In this document: in pieces, positions 1-5,382 of the stretch
Numbering within the stretch: the first letter of the stretch is position 1
Layout of the letters: every line of letters begins with the position of its first letter
Assembly (NCBI GenBank): GCA_025352585.1
Contig: JANXTD010000341.1
Span: 1-6,449, forward strand
Reading direction: 5' to 3'
Length of the DNA stretch: 6,449 nucleotides
From: Fimbriiglobus sp.
GTDB taxonomy: Bacteria > Planctomycetota > Planctomycetia > Gemmatales > Gemmataceae
Made by a program: the position numbers and the translations under genes
The notes under the pieces: model-generated
Told to the model about the DNA's origin: nothing
Seen by the model: the letters and a program-made list of their open reading frames with translations, nothing else
The model's database searches: none

Positions 1-48
1 GCTGCAATCGCACTGCAGAGGTCAGGGGTTCGACTCCCCTTCACTCCA
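1..48 (+). tRNA. tRNA-Ala(CGC), 3' part, cut by the left window edge
   Basis: The 3' part of a tRNA from about position 26 onward. The anticodon stem CTGCA (2-6) pairs perfectly with TGCAG (14-18). The seven-base loop (7-13) has T at position 33 and anticodon CGC (9-11), which reads the alanine codon GCG. A five-base variable region (19-23) is followed by the T arm: AGGGG (24-28), loop TTCGACT (29-35), CCCCT (36-40). The 3' acceptor strand is TCACTCC (41-47) with discriminator A at 48. T at 45 is position 70, which would form the G3:U70 alanine identity pair, and A73 also suits alanine. The 5' half lies outside the window, so G3 cannot be confirmed. CCA is not encoded (CTC follows A48), so it must be added after transcription. 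Confidence 0.93.
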
Positions 49-55
49 CTCCCGA

Positions 56-88
56 AGCCCCCGCGAGTCGAACTCGCGGGGGCTTTTT
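56..88 (+). terminator. Rho-independent terminator of the tRNA-Ala gene
   Basis: A perfect 13-bp stem, 56-68 with 72-84, closes a three-base loop (CGA, 69-71). It is very GC-rich and runs straight into five T residues (84-88). It begins 8 bases after the tRNA discriminator base and so ends that transcript. Read on the minus strand the same hairpin lies just after the hydrolase stop codon, but is followed by TTCGGG rather than a T-run. It would be a weak terminator in that direction. Confidence 0.9.
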
Positions 89-103
89 CGTACCCCGTCA
101 CTA

Positions 104-562
104 TCACTCGTGGCACGCCTCCAGCAGCGCCGCCAGCGACACTTCGTCCGCCAGCCGGTGGTCGATGCCGACTTCGATCAGGGCCGACGCCGGCAGCCCG
201 CTGGCGCGGACAAGCTCCTCGGAGTCGGCGAAGGGGACCACGTCGTCGCCCCGGCTGTGCAAGATCAGCGTGCCGGGCTTCGCGACGCCGGCCGCCCCGA
301 ACATCCGCCACGCCGGGCAGAGCAGCACGAGCCGCGCGTCGCGGCTGTCGAGGCTCAGGGCGACGGCCCCGCCGCGGCTCGACCCGACGACCAACTTCGG
401 CCGGTGGATGTCGAACTCGGCCTGGGCGACACGGACCGCCTCGGCGAAGTCGTCGTCGGGCAGTTGTGGGTTCAAGACGCAGTGTCCGCCGGACCGCAGA
501 GCGGTCGGCTTCAGGCCGCCGGGGGCCGAGTGCCAGCCGTGCAGGAAGAGGACCGTCGCCAT
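104..562 (-). CDS. Small alpha/beta-hydrolase fold protein, function unknown
   Basis: A 152-residue protein with the core marks of a serine alpha/beta-hydrolase. The N-terminal first strand leads into HGW (8-10), the usual oxyanion-hole region. The nucleophile elbow is GSSRG (60-64) with Ser62. An acidic residue lies in the GDDVVP stretch (Asp106, possibly Asp107), and His135 is in DHRL, giving a plausible Ser-Asp-His triad in the right order. It is short for the fold (commonly 200-300 residues), so it probably lacks a lid domain, like the small YqiA-type esterases. There is no signal peptide, so it is probably cytoplasmic. The substrate cannot be read from the sequence. The ATG start is supported by GAGG seven bases upstream. 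It lies 31 bp downstream of the sensor kinase on the same strand and is probably cotranscribed with it. Confidence 0.85.
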   Translation of the reverse strand: MATVLFLHGWHSAPGGLKPTALRSGGHCVLNPQLPDDDFAEAVRVAQAEFDIHRPKLVVGSSRGGAVALSLDSRDARLVLLCPAWRMFGAAGVAKPGTLILHSRGDDVVPFADSEELVRASGLPASALIEVGIDHRLADEVSLAALLEACHE

Positions 563-569
563 TGGGTCG

Positions 570-584
570 CCTCGGGGTCGCCTC
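570..584 (-). promoter_or_regulatory. Duplicated Shine-Dalgarno-like GAGG before the hydrolase
   Basis: On the minus strand GAGGCGACCC occurs twice in close tandem between the kinase stop and the hydrolase start. The GAGG cores are at 581-584 and 570-573. The nearer one is seven bases from the ATG, an ideal spacing, and supports the start at 562. The upstream copy is probably a by-product of the small duplication. Confidence 0.55.
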
Positions 585-593
585 GCGGCCGGG

Positions 594-1943
594 TCAACTG
601 CTGGGTCTAGCCGAAAACTCCGCCCGCGGCGACCCGCTTGCGGCCACCGGCAGGCGCACGACGAATTCGCTGCCGCGGCCCTCGCCCTCGCTGCGTGCCT
701 CGACCGTGCCGCCGTGCATCTCGACGAGGCCCTTCACGAGCGACAGGCCGATGCCGAGGCCGCCGGTCGTCTTTTCCAACTCGCGATCGACCTGCGTGAA
801 CATCTCGAAGACGCGGCCCAGCATCGCCGGCGGGATGCCGATGCCGTCGTCCCGGACCGACACGACCGCGTGGCCGCTCTCGCGGCCCAGCGCGAGCCGG
901 ACGCGGCCGCCGGCGTGGGTGTACTTGGCCGAGTTGCTCAGCAGGTTCGTCACCACTTGGGCCAGCCGGGTCGCGTCGCCCTCGACGTAGATCGGCGCGT
1001 CGGGCAGGGCGACGGCGAGTTCGTGCCCGGCCTTCTCGACGAGCGGCCGGGCGTCCTCCGCGGCGGCCTCGATCATGGCGCGCAGTTCGAGCCGGCCGGT
1101 GCTGAGGGCGATCTTGCCGCGGCTGATCCGGCTCGCGTCGAGGAGGTCGTCCACCAGTCGGACCATGTGGCTGAGTTGCCGGTCCATCATGGCCAGGGTG
1201 CGGCCCGCCTTGGTGGCCCCCTCGGACTCGCGGAGGATGTGCAGGCCATTGCGGATCGGCGCGAGCGGGTTGCGGAGTTCGTGGGCCAGCGTGGCGAGGA
1301 ATTCGTCCTTGCGGCGGTCGGCCTCGGACAACTCCCCGGCCAGACTGCGCAACTCCTCGGCCCGGTCCTGCTGCTCCGAGATGTCGGTGTTGGTGCCGAA
1401 CCAGTGCGTCACCCGGTTGGCGGTGTCCTTGACCGGCATGACCCGCGTGAGGAACGGGCGGAAGCTGCCGTCCGCCCCCCGCAGCGGGAAGACCATGTCG
1501 AACGGCTCTCCTGTGGCGATCGACGCCTGCCACCCCGCCAAGACTTTCGGCAACTCGTCCGGGTCGTGGACGCTCTCCCAGCGCCAGCCCTCCTGGGTGG
1601 CGAGGGTGGTGCCGGTGTACTCGTACCAGCGTCGGTTGTACCAGTAGATGTGGCCGTCGGGGCGGGCCATCCACGCCAACTGTGGGATGTTGTCGGCGAG
1701 GGTGTGGAACTGCGACTCGGACTCGCGTCGATTCGCCTCGGAGCGCCGGATCAGGTAGTAACCGACCCCGAGCACCCCGACCGTCACGCTCAGCGCCTCG
1801 GCCGCGACGGACTGCCGCGAGCCGCCCGCCCCGGCGTCGGCCAGCCAAACGCCCGCCAGGAGTGCGACGCAGCACAGCGCGCCCCCGGCCACGGTGACGG
1901 CCGAGTCGCCCGACAGACGCGACCGTTGGCTCTTCGATCCCAT
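594..1943 (-). CDS. Membrane-anchored PAS sensor histidine kinase
   Basis: With the ATG at 1943 this is 449 residues. Two hydrophobic segments (about 15-35 and 47-65) with only a short stretch between them anchor it in the membrane with almost no periplasmic sensor. Sensing therefore probably lies in the cytoplasmic PAS domain (about 78-192, PAS_3-like, with YWYNRRWYEYTG and the closing HWFGTNTDISEQ). The HisKA domain (about 208-276) has phospho-acceptor His221 in HELRNPLAPI. The HATPase domain (about 319-432) shows the N box (Asn337 in SNSAKY), G1 (Asp365 in DDGIGIP), F box (FEMFTQ) and G2 (GLGIGL, about 396-400). All catalytic motifs are intact. There is no receiver domain and no response regulator in the window, so it is an orphan here. 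The frame stays open upstream to an ATG at 2021 and a TTG at 2051. I chose 1943 because the membrane segment follows soon after and the extra 36 residues are Arg-rich and low in complexity, but no start has a clear Shine-Dalgarno. Confidence 0.93.
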   Translation of the reverse strand: MGSKSQRSRLSGDSAVTVAGGALCCVALLAGVWLADAGAGGSRQSVAAEALSVTVGVLGVGYYLIRRSEANRRESESQFHTLADNIPQLAWMARPDGHIYWYNRRWYEYTGTTLATQEGWRWESVHDPDELPKVLAGWQASIATGEPFDMVFPLRGADGSFRPFLTRVMPVKDTANRVTHWFGTNTDISEQQDRAEELRSLAGELSEADRRKDEFLATLAHELRNPLAPIRNGLHILRESEGATKAGRTLAMMDRQLSHMVRLVDDLLDASRISRGKIALSTGRLELRAMIEAAAEDARPLVEKAGHELAVALPDAPIYVEGDATRLAQVVTNLLSNSAKYTHAGGRVRLALGRESGHAVVSVRDDGIGIPPAMLGRVFEMFTQVDRELEKTTGGLGIGLSLVKGLVEMHGGTVEARSEGEGRGSEFVVRLPVAASGSPRAEFSARPSS

Positions 1944-2123
1944 AGGGTGGCGTCCCACGTCGTGGCGAACGGTCGAGTTCTTCGGCAGGCGTCGTCCGCC
2001 TACGTCCCGGCGACGGCTCATTGGTAATCGACCGCCCGCGGAAATTGCCAAGTCGATCCTACGAAATGCCCTTGGCGTGACACCCCCCCCGGCCGCAGAC
2101 CCAAGGACCGGCGGGAATTCTGC

Positions 2124-2151
2124 TTGCGGGCGGGGTCACAATGCCTATAAA
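2124..2151 (+). promoter_or_regulatory. Candidate sigma-70-type promoter of the isc operon
   Basis: TATAAA at 2146-2151 is a good -10 box and stands out in a GC-rich region. Sixteen bases upstream is TTGCGG (2124-2129), a partial -35 match (TTG conserved). This would place the transcript start near 2158 and give a leader of about 40 bases before the ATG at 2198. The position is right for driving iscR-iscS-iscU. The -35 is weak, which is common for promoters that use or are blocked by a regulator. Confidence 0.45.
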
Positions 2152-2159
2152 GTGTATAG
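2145..2159. promoter_or_regulatory. Dyad CTATA-N5-TATAG, candidate Rrf2/IscR operator
   Basis: CTATA (2145-2149) and TATAG (2155-2159) form perfect 5-bp inverted arms around a 5-bp centre (AAGTG). The dyad overlaps the candidate -10 box of the regulator gene. Rrf2 proteins are dimers that bind short dyads and often repress their own promoter, so autoregulation is a natural reading. It does not match the E. coli IscR type 1 or type 2 consensus at a glance, and short AT arms can arise from a -10 element by chance. Confidence 0.35.
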
Positions 2160-2197
2160 CGGCGGTACGCATTCCGCCGCCGACCCCGAGACACCCT

Positions 2198-2713
2198 ATG
2201 ACCCTGTTGAGCCGCAAGGCCGACTACGCGCTCCTGATTCTGTCGCACCTGTTCCACGCGGCCGGCGGCGAGAACGCCCGCACGATTTCGGCCCGCTTCG
2301 GCCTGAGCAAGCCGTTCACCGCCAACATCCTCAAGGAGTTGTGCCGCGAAGGCGTCGTGACCAGTCAGCGCGGCGTGAAGGGCGGATACACGCTGGTACC
2401 CGGCGTCGCCACGATGTCGCTGGCCGAATTGCTGCGGCGGATCGGCGAGGAGTTCGAGTTGACCGTGTGCAGCACTGACCGCCAGGCCGCCGACGCCTGC
2501 TCGCTGGCGACGACCTGCCCCGTTAAGACGCCGCTGAGCGAAGTGCATCAGCGGGTGAGCGACGTGTTCCGTAGCGTGACGCTGGCCGAACTGTTCCGCT
2601 CGAACCTGCGGCCTGTTCTCGCGACCCTGTCGGTGCTCTCGTTACCCAAGCCGCGCGACGGCGGTTCTCAGAATACCCAACGAACTCTGAGCGTCGGCCA
2701 CCCCTGCGTTTAG
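2198..2713 (+). CDS. iscR: Rrf2-family, IscR-like transcriptional regulator
   Basis: A 171-residue Rrf2 protein. The N-terminus MTLLSRKADYALLIL is the typical family opening. A winged helix-turn-helix follows (about 25-66; recognition region LSKPFTANILKEL, wing RGVKGGYTL). A linker then carries Cys91, Cys101 and Cys107, the positions where IscR and NsrR hold an Fe-S cluster. The spacing is C-x9-C-x5-C rather than C-x5-C-x5-C, and the IscR ligand His three residues after the last Cys is replaced by Lys110. Asp9 sits where NsrR uses an Asp ligand. The start at 2198 is preferred to the in-frame ATG at 2141 because the family N-terminus aligns there and 2141 lies upstream of the promoter-like -10; the Shine-Dalgarno is weak (GAG, 2188-2190). 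Being first in an isc operon, it most probably senses cluster supply and regulates the operon. The symbol rests on context; the true class (IscR, NsrR or other) is open. Confidence 0.85.
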   Translation: MTLLSRKADYALLILSHLFHAAGGENARTISARFGLSKPFTANILKELCREGVVTSQRGVKGGYTLVPGVATMSLAELLRRIGEEFELTVCSTDRQAADACSLATTCPVKTPLSEVHQRVSDVFRSVTLAELFRSNLRPVLATLSVLSLPKPRDGGSQNTQRTLSVGHPCV

Positions 2714-2747
2714 CGGCCGACGCCGAACATAACCCCCGAGAACCACG

Positions 2748-3968
2748 ATGTCCGTCAAGTTACCGATCTACCTCGACAACAACTCAACCACGCGGACCGA
2801 CCCGCGCGTCGTCGAGGTGATGCTGCCCTACTTCACCGAGAAGTTCGGCAACTCGGCCAGCCGCAACCACCCGTTCGGCTGGGCCGCCGAGGAGGCCGTC
2901 GAGACCGCGCGCGACCAGCTCGCCGCCGCGATCGGGGCCAGCGGTAAGGAGATCATCTTCACCAGTGGCGCGACCGAGAGCAACAACTTGGCGCTCAAGG
3001 GCGTCGCGGCGATGTACAAGAAGAAGGGCAACCACCTCATCACGACGGCGACCGAGCACAAGTGCGTGCTCGACACGTCGAAGCGCCTGGAGCGCGACGG
3101 CTTCAGCGTCACCTACTTGCCCGTCGATAAGTTCGGCCGCGTCAGCGCCGACCAAATCCGCGACGCGATGACCGACAAGACGATCCTGGTGAGTGTGATG
3201 TTCGCCAACAACGAGATCGGCACGATGCAGCCGGTCGCCGACATCGGCAAGCTGTGCAAAGAGAAGGGCGTGCTGTTCCACACAGACGCCGTGCAGGCCG
3301 TCGGTAAAGTACCCGTGGACGTGGAGGCGATGGGCATCGACCTGCTAAGCTTCACGGCCCACAAGATGTACGGGCCGAAGGGGATCGGGGCGCTGTACGT
3401 CCGCAAGAAGAACCCGCGTGTCCGGCTCGAACCGATTATCGACGGCGGCGGCCACGAGCGCGGCATGCGTTCCGGGACGCTGCCGGTGCCGCTGATCGCC
3501 GGCTTCGGCGCGGCCGCCGAGATTTCCCGGCTAGCGATGCCCGAGGAGTCGAAGTACGTCTACGGCCTCCGCGAGCGCCTCCGCGACGGCATCATGAGCC
3601 AACTGCCCGAGACCTACGTCAACGGCCACCCGACCGAGCGCCTGCCCGGCAACGCCAACATCAGCTTCGCGTACGTCGAGGGCGAGGGGCTGATGATGGG
3701 CATCAAGGACGTGGCGGTGTCGAGCGGCTCGGCCTGCACGAGCGCGAGCCTCGAACCGAGCTACGTCCTGCGGGCGCTGGGCGTCGGCGACGAACTGGCC
3801 CACAGTAGCATCCGCTTCGGCCTGGGCCGCTTCAACACCGTCGAGGAGGTCGATTTCACGGTCGATCTGATCGTCCGCGAGGTCCGCCGGCTGCGCGAGA
3901 TGTCGCCGCTTTACGAAATGGCTCAGGACGGCGTCGATTTGAAGTCCATCGCCTGGTCCGGCCACTAA
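2748..3968 (+). CDS. iscS: Cysteine desulfurase IscS
   Basis: A 406-residue class V aminotransferase-fold, PLP-dependent enzyme that converts L-cysteine to L-alanine and passes the sulfur as a persulfide to the IscU scaffold. Key residues fall at nearly the same numbers as in E. coli IscS (404 residues): His104 in ATEHK, Asp180 and Gln183 in HTDAVQ, the PLP lysine Lys206 in [10 protein letters not shown], and the sulfur-carrying Cys330 in [21 protein letters not shown], which is nearly the IscS signature. The flexible active-site loop and the C-terminal tail that contacts IscU (ending AWSGH) are both present, so this is the IscS/group I type and not SufS. It starts 34 bp after the regulator with only a weak GAG at 2738-2740, and is followed 29 bp later by iscU in the same transcript. 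The frame is complete. Confidence 0.97.
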   Translation: MSVKLPIYLDNNSTTRTDPRVVEVMLPYFTEKFGNSASRNHPFGWAAEEAVETARDQLAAAIGASGKEIIFTSGATESNNLALKGVAAMYKKKGNHLITTATEHKCVLDTSKRLERDGFSVTYLPVDKFGRVSADQIRDAMTDKTILVSVMFANNEIGTMQPVADIGKLCKEKGVLFHTDAVQAVGKVPVDVEAMGIDLLSFTAHKMYGPKGIGALYVRKKNPRVRLEPIIDGGGHERGMRSGTLPVPLIAGFGAAAEISRLAMPEESKYVYGLRERLRDGIMSQLPETYVNGHPTERLPGNANISFAYVEGEGLMMGIKDVAVSSGSACTSASLEPSYVLRALGVGDELAHSSIRFGLGRFNTVEEVDFTVDLIVREVRRLREMSPLYEMAQDGVDLKSIAWSGH

Positions 3969-3997
3969 ACTGCACTACACCCCGCAAGGAACTGACC

Positions 3998-4423
3998 ATG
4001 CCGTACAGCGAAAAGATCCTCGAACACTACAACAACCCGCGCAACGTCGGCGGCTTCAGTCAGTCGGACGCGACCGTCGGCACCGGCCTCGTCGGTGCCC
4101 CCGAGTGCGGCGACGTGATGCGGTTGCAGATCAAAGTCAACGCCGACACCGGGCTGATCGAGGACGCCCGCTTCAAGACGTTCGGCTGCGGCAGCGCCAT
4201 CGCGTCGAGCAGCCTGGCGACCGAGTGGCTCAAGGGCAAGACCCTCGACGAGGCGCTCGCCATCAAGAACACGTCAATCGTCGAGGAGCTGGCGCTGCCG
4301 CCGGTGAAGGTCCACTGCTCGGTGTTGGCCGAGGACGCGATCAAGGCGGCGATCAAGAACTACCACGAGAAGCAGGGCGTCACTGCCGGCGTCGAGGCCG
4401 AAGTCGCCGTCGCTTCGCATTAA
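3998..4423 (+). CDS. iscU: Fe-S cluster assembly scaffold IscU
   Basis: A 141-residue scaffold on which [2Fe-2S] and [4Fe-4S] clusters are built from iron and IscS-derived sulfur. The three ligand cysteines Cys37 (APECGD), Cys64 (FGCGSA) and Cys107 (VHCSVL) are present, as are Asp39, which in the family helps make the bound cluster labile, and His106. LPPVK (100-104) is the motif recognised by the Hsp70 HscA and is intact, which fits the J-protein gene downstream. The protein is about 13 residues longer than E. coli IscU (128 residues), because of an Ala/Val/Glu-rich tail after KQ (residues 127-141). The start is clear: AAGGA at 3986-3990, seven bases before the ATG, and the family N-terminus MPYSEKILEHYNNPRNVG. 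Confidence 0.97.
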   Translation: MPYSEKILEHYNNPRNVGGFSQSDATVGTGLVGAPECGDVMRLQIKVNADTGLIEDARFKTFGCGSAIASSSLATEWLKGKTLDEALAIKNTSIVEELALPPVKVHCSVLAEDAIKAAIKNYHEKQGVTAGVEAEVAVASH

Positions 4424-4424
4424 G

Positions 4425-4458
4425 TCACGCGTGATTTCCCGCCGAACTGCGGTATAGT
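4425..4458 (+). promoter_or_regulatory. Possible internal promoter with palindrome before iscA
   Basis: The 72-bp gap between iscU and iscA is the largest inside the operon. It contains a perfect 10-bp palindrome TCACGCGTGA (4425-4434) immediately after the iscU stop, and TATAGT (4453-4458), a fair -10 box. The hexamer 17 bases further up (CGTGAT, 4430-4435) is a poor -35 and overlaps the palindrome. The arrangement could be an operator and promoter for iscA-hscB. The palindrome has no loop, so it is not a convincing terminator. Confidence 0.3.
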
Positions 4459-4484
4459 AACCCGCAACCTTACACCCCAGCCCC

Positions 4485-4488
4485 GGAG
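4485..4488 (+). promoter_or_regulatory. Shine-Dalgarno GGAG that sets the iscA start
   Basis: GGAG lies seven bases before the ATG at 4496. It supports that start over the in-frame ATG at 4553 (residue 20), which has no such site in front of it. The N-terminal extension of the carrier is therefore probably translated. Confidence 0.65.
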
Positions 4489-4495
4489 TCCAACT

Positions 4496-4888
4496 ATGAC
4501 GACCGTCGCCGAACTGCCCGAAGTGGCCACCAAGCCCGAAGTCGCCAAGACGATGCCCGACGTGACGATCACGCCGAAGGCGTCGCAAGAAGTCCGCCGC
4601 ATCATGGCCGACCAAGGCGTCAACGAGAAGCTGTTCCTCCGCCTGCGCGTCGTCGGCGGCGGCTGCAGCGGCTTCCAGCACAAGCTCGACCTCGACCCGG
4701 CCGTGAACGACAAGCTCGACGACACCTTCGACATCGAGGGCATCCCGGTCGTGATCGACAAGCGCAGCATGTTGTACCTCGGCGGCGTCTTGGTCGATTT
4801 CCACGACGACCTGAACAAGCGCGGCTTCAGCATCTCGAACCCGCACGCCAAGGGCACCTGCGGCTGCGGCAGCTCGTTCTCGATGTAA
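4496..4888 (+). CDS. iscA: A-type Fe-S cluster carrier (IscA/ErpA-like)
   Basis: A 130-residue HesB/IscA-family protein that receives Fe-S clusters and hands them to apoproteins. The three conserved cysteines are Cys57 in GGGCSGFQ and Cys122 and Cys124 in TCGCGSSFSM, and the region NPHAKGTCGCGSSFS is the classical family C-terminus. The body (about 22-130) has the usual length. The first 20 residues are an extension with a near-repeat, PEVATK then PEVAK, which looks flexible. IscA and ErpA cannot be told apart with certainty from sequence alone; the central GGGCSGFQ and the ending resemble ErpA closely, while the position after iscU argues for the iscA role. It follows iscU after a 72-bp gap that may hold its own promoter, and hscB begins two bases after its stop. 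Confidence 0.94.
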   Translation: MTTVAELPEVATKPEVAKTMPDVTITPKASQEVRRIMADQGVNEKLFLRLRVVGGGCSGFQHKLDLDPAVNDKLDDTFDIEGIPVVIDKRSMLYLGGVLVDFHDDLNKRGFSISNPHAKGTCGCGSSFSM

Positions 4889-4890
4889 CC

Positions 4891-5382
4891 ATGACATCCA
4901 CGCCAACTCACTACGAACGCCTCGGCTTGCCGGGGCGTTTCGCCGTTGACCTCGCCGCGTTGGAGCGGGCCTACCTGGAATGCTCCCGCGAGGTCCACCC
5001 GGACTACCACGTCCTGAGCGGCGGCCGCGACGAAACCGCCAGCGCCGCGCTGAACGAGGCCTACGTCACGCTCAGAGACCCGTTCCGCCGCGCCGAGTAC
5101 CTGCTGAGCCTGCACGTCAGGGACGCTACCCAAGTCGCCGTGCCGCAGTCGCCGGCGTTCCTGATGCAGGCGATGGAACTGCGTGAACGCCTCGAGGAGG
5201 GAGGCGATTTGGCGGCGCTCGACGCCGAAGTGGGGGCGCTGATCGACGCGGAACACGCGGCCGTGGCGAGTCTGTTCGCGGAGCCGCTGACGCCCGATGT
5301 GGTGGCGATTCGCAATCACCTCAACGCCTGGAAGACGCTGGCGAGCCTGCGGCGAAGCATCCGCGACGCGGCTACGGACTGA
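4891..5382 (+). CDS. hscB: Fe-S assembly cochaperone HscB (J-domain protein)
   Basis: A 163-residue J-protein (E. coli HscB is 171). The N-terminal J domain (about 7-75) has the HPD tripeptide at 36-38, which stimulates the ATPase of the partner Hsp70, followed by LNEAYVTLRDPFRRAEYLL (54-72), a hallmark of HscB rather than general DnaJ. The C-terminal domain carries FLMQAMELRERLEE (90-103), matching the helix that in E. coli binds IscU through Leu and Met residues. Its role is to bring loaded IscU to the Hsp70 for cluster transfer. There is no zinc tetracysteine motif at the N-terminus. It starts two bases after the iscA stop without a Shine-Dalgarno, so translation is probably coupled. No hscA or fdx follows. 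The last 11 bp overlap the end of the convergent amidase gene. Confidence 0.95.
   Translation: MTSTPTHYERLGLPGRFAVDLAALERAYLECSREVHPDYHVLSGGRDETASAALNEAYVTLRDPFRRAEYLLSLHVRDATQVAVPQSPAFLMQAMELRERLEEGGDLAALDAEVGALIDAEHAAVASLFAEPLTPDVVAIRNHLNAWKTLASLRRSIRDAATD
5372..5382. other. Tail-to-tail overlap of hscB and the amidase gene
   Basis: The amidase stop (TAG, complement of 5372-5374) lies inside the last codons of hscB, whose TGA is 5380-5382. The two convergent genes share 11 bp, leaving no space between them for a terminator, so each transcript must end inside the other gene or run antisense to it. Confidence 0.9.

Larger units (their letters stand above)
1944..2197. other. Divergent intergenic region between kinase and iscR-like gene
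   Basis: About 254 bp separating two diverging genes, so it should hold both promoters. The half near the regulator has a recognisable AT-rich promoter-like element (listed separately). On the minus strand I find no convincing -35/-10 pair for the kinase: TTGGCA (complement of 2046-2051) has no good -10 at the right distance. A run of eight C residues (2083-2090) lies near the middle. No further gene was seen. The ATG at 2141 in the regulator frame is not a likely start (see that gene). Confidence 0.6.

Noticed and set aside
165..2027. A 620-codon open frame on the + strand, antisense to the kinase and hydrolase.
   Set aside because: Its product is rich in Arg, Ala, Gly and Pro with no recognisable domain. 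It spans two unambiguous genes on the other strand; open antisense frames are common at this base composition.
2083..2090. A run of eight C residues as a phase-variable tract.
   Set aside because: It lies in non-coding sequence away from the promoter-like element. A single short homopolymer in GC-rich DNA is not evidence of phase variation.
2141..2143. ATG as the start of the iscR-like gene.
   Set aside because: The 19 extra residues do not fit the Rrf2 N-terminus, and this codon lies upstream of the candidate -10 box and its expected transcript start.
4424..4437. A terminator after iscU formed by the TCACGCGTGA palindrome and TTT.
   Set aside because: The palindrome has no loop bases, and only three T residues follow. 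A stable hairpin would lose its central pairs.
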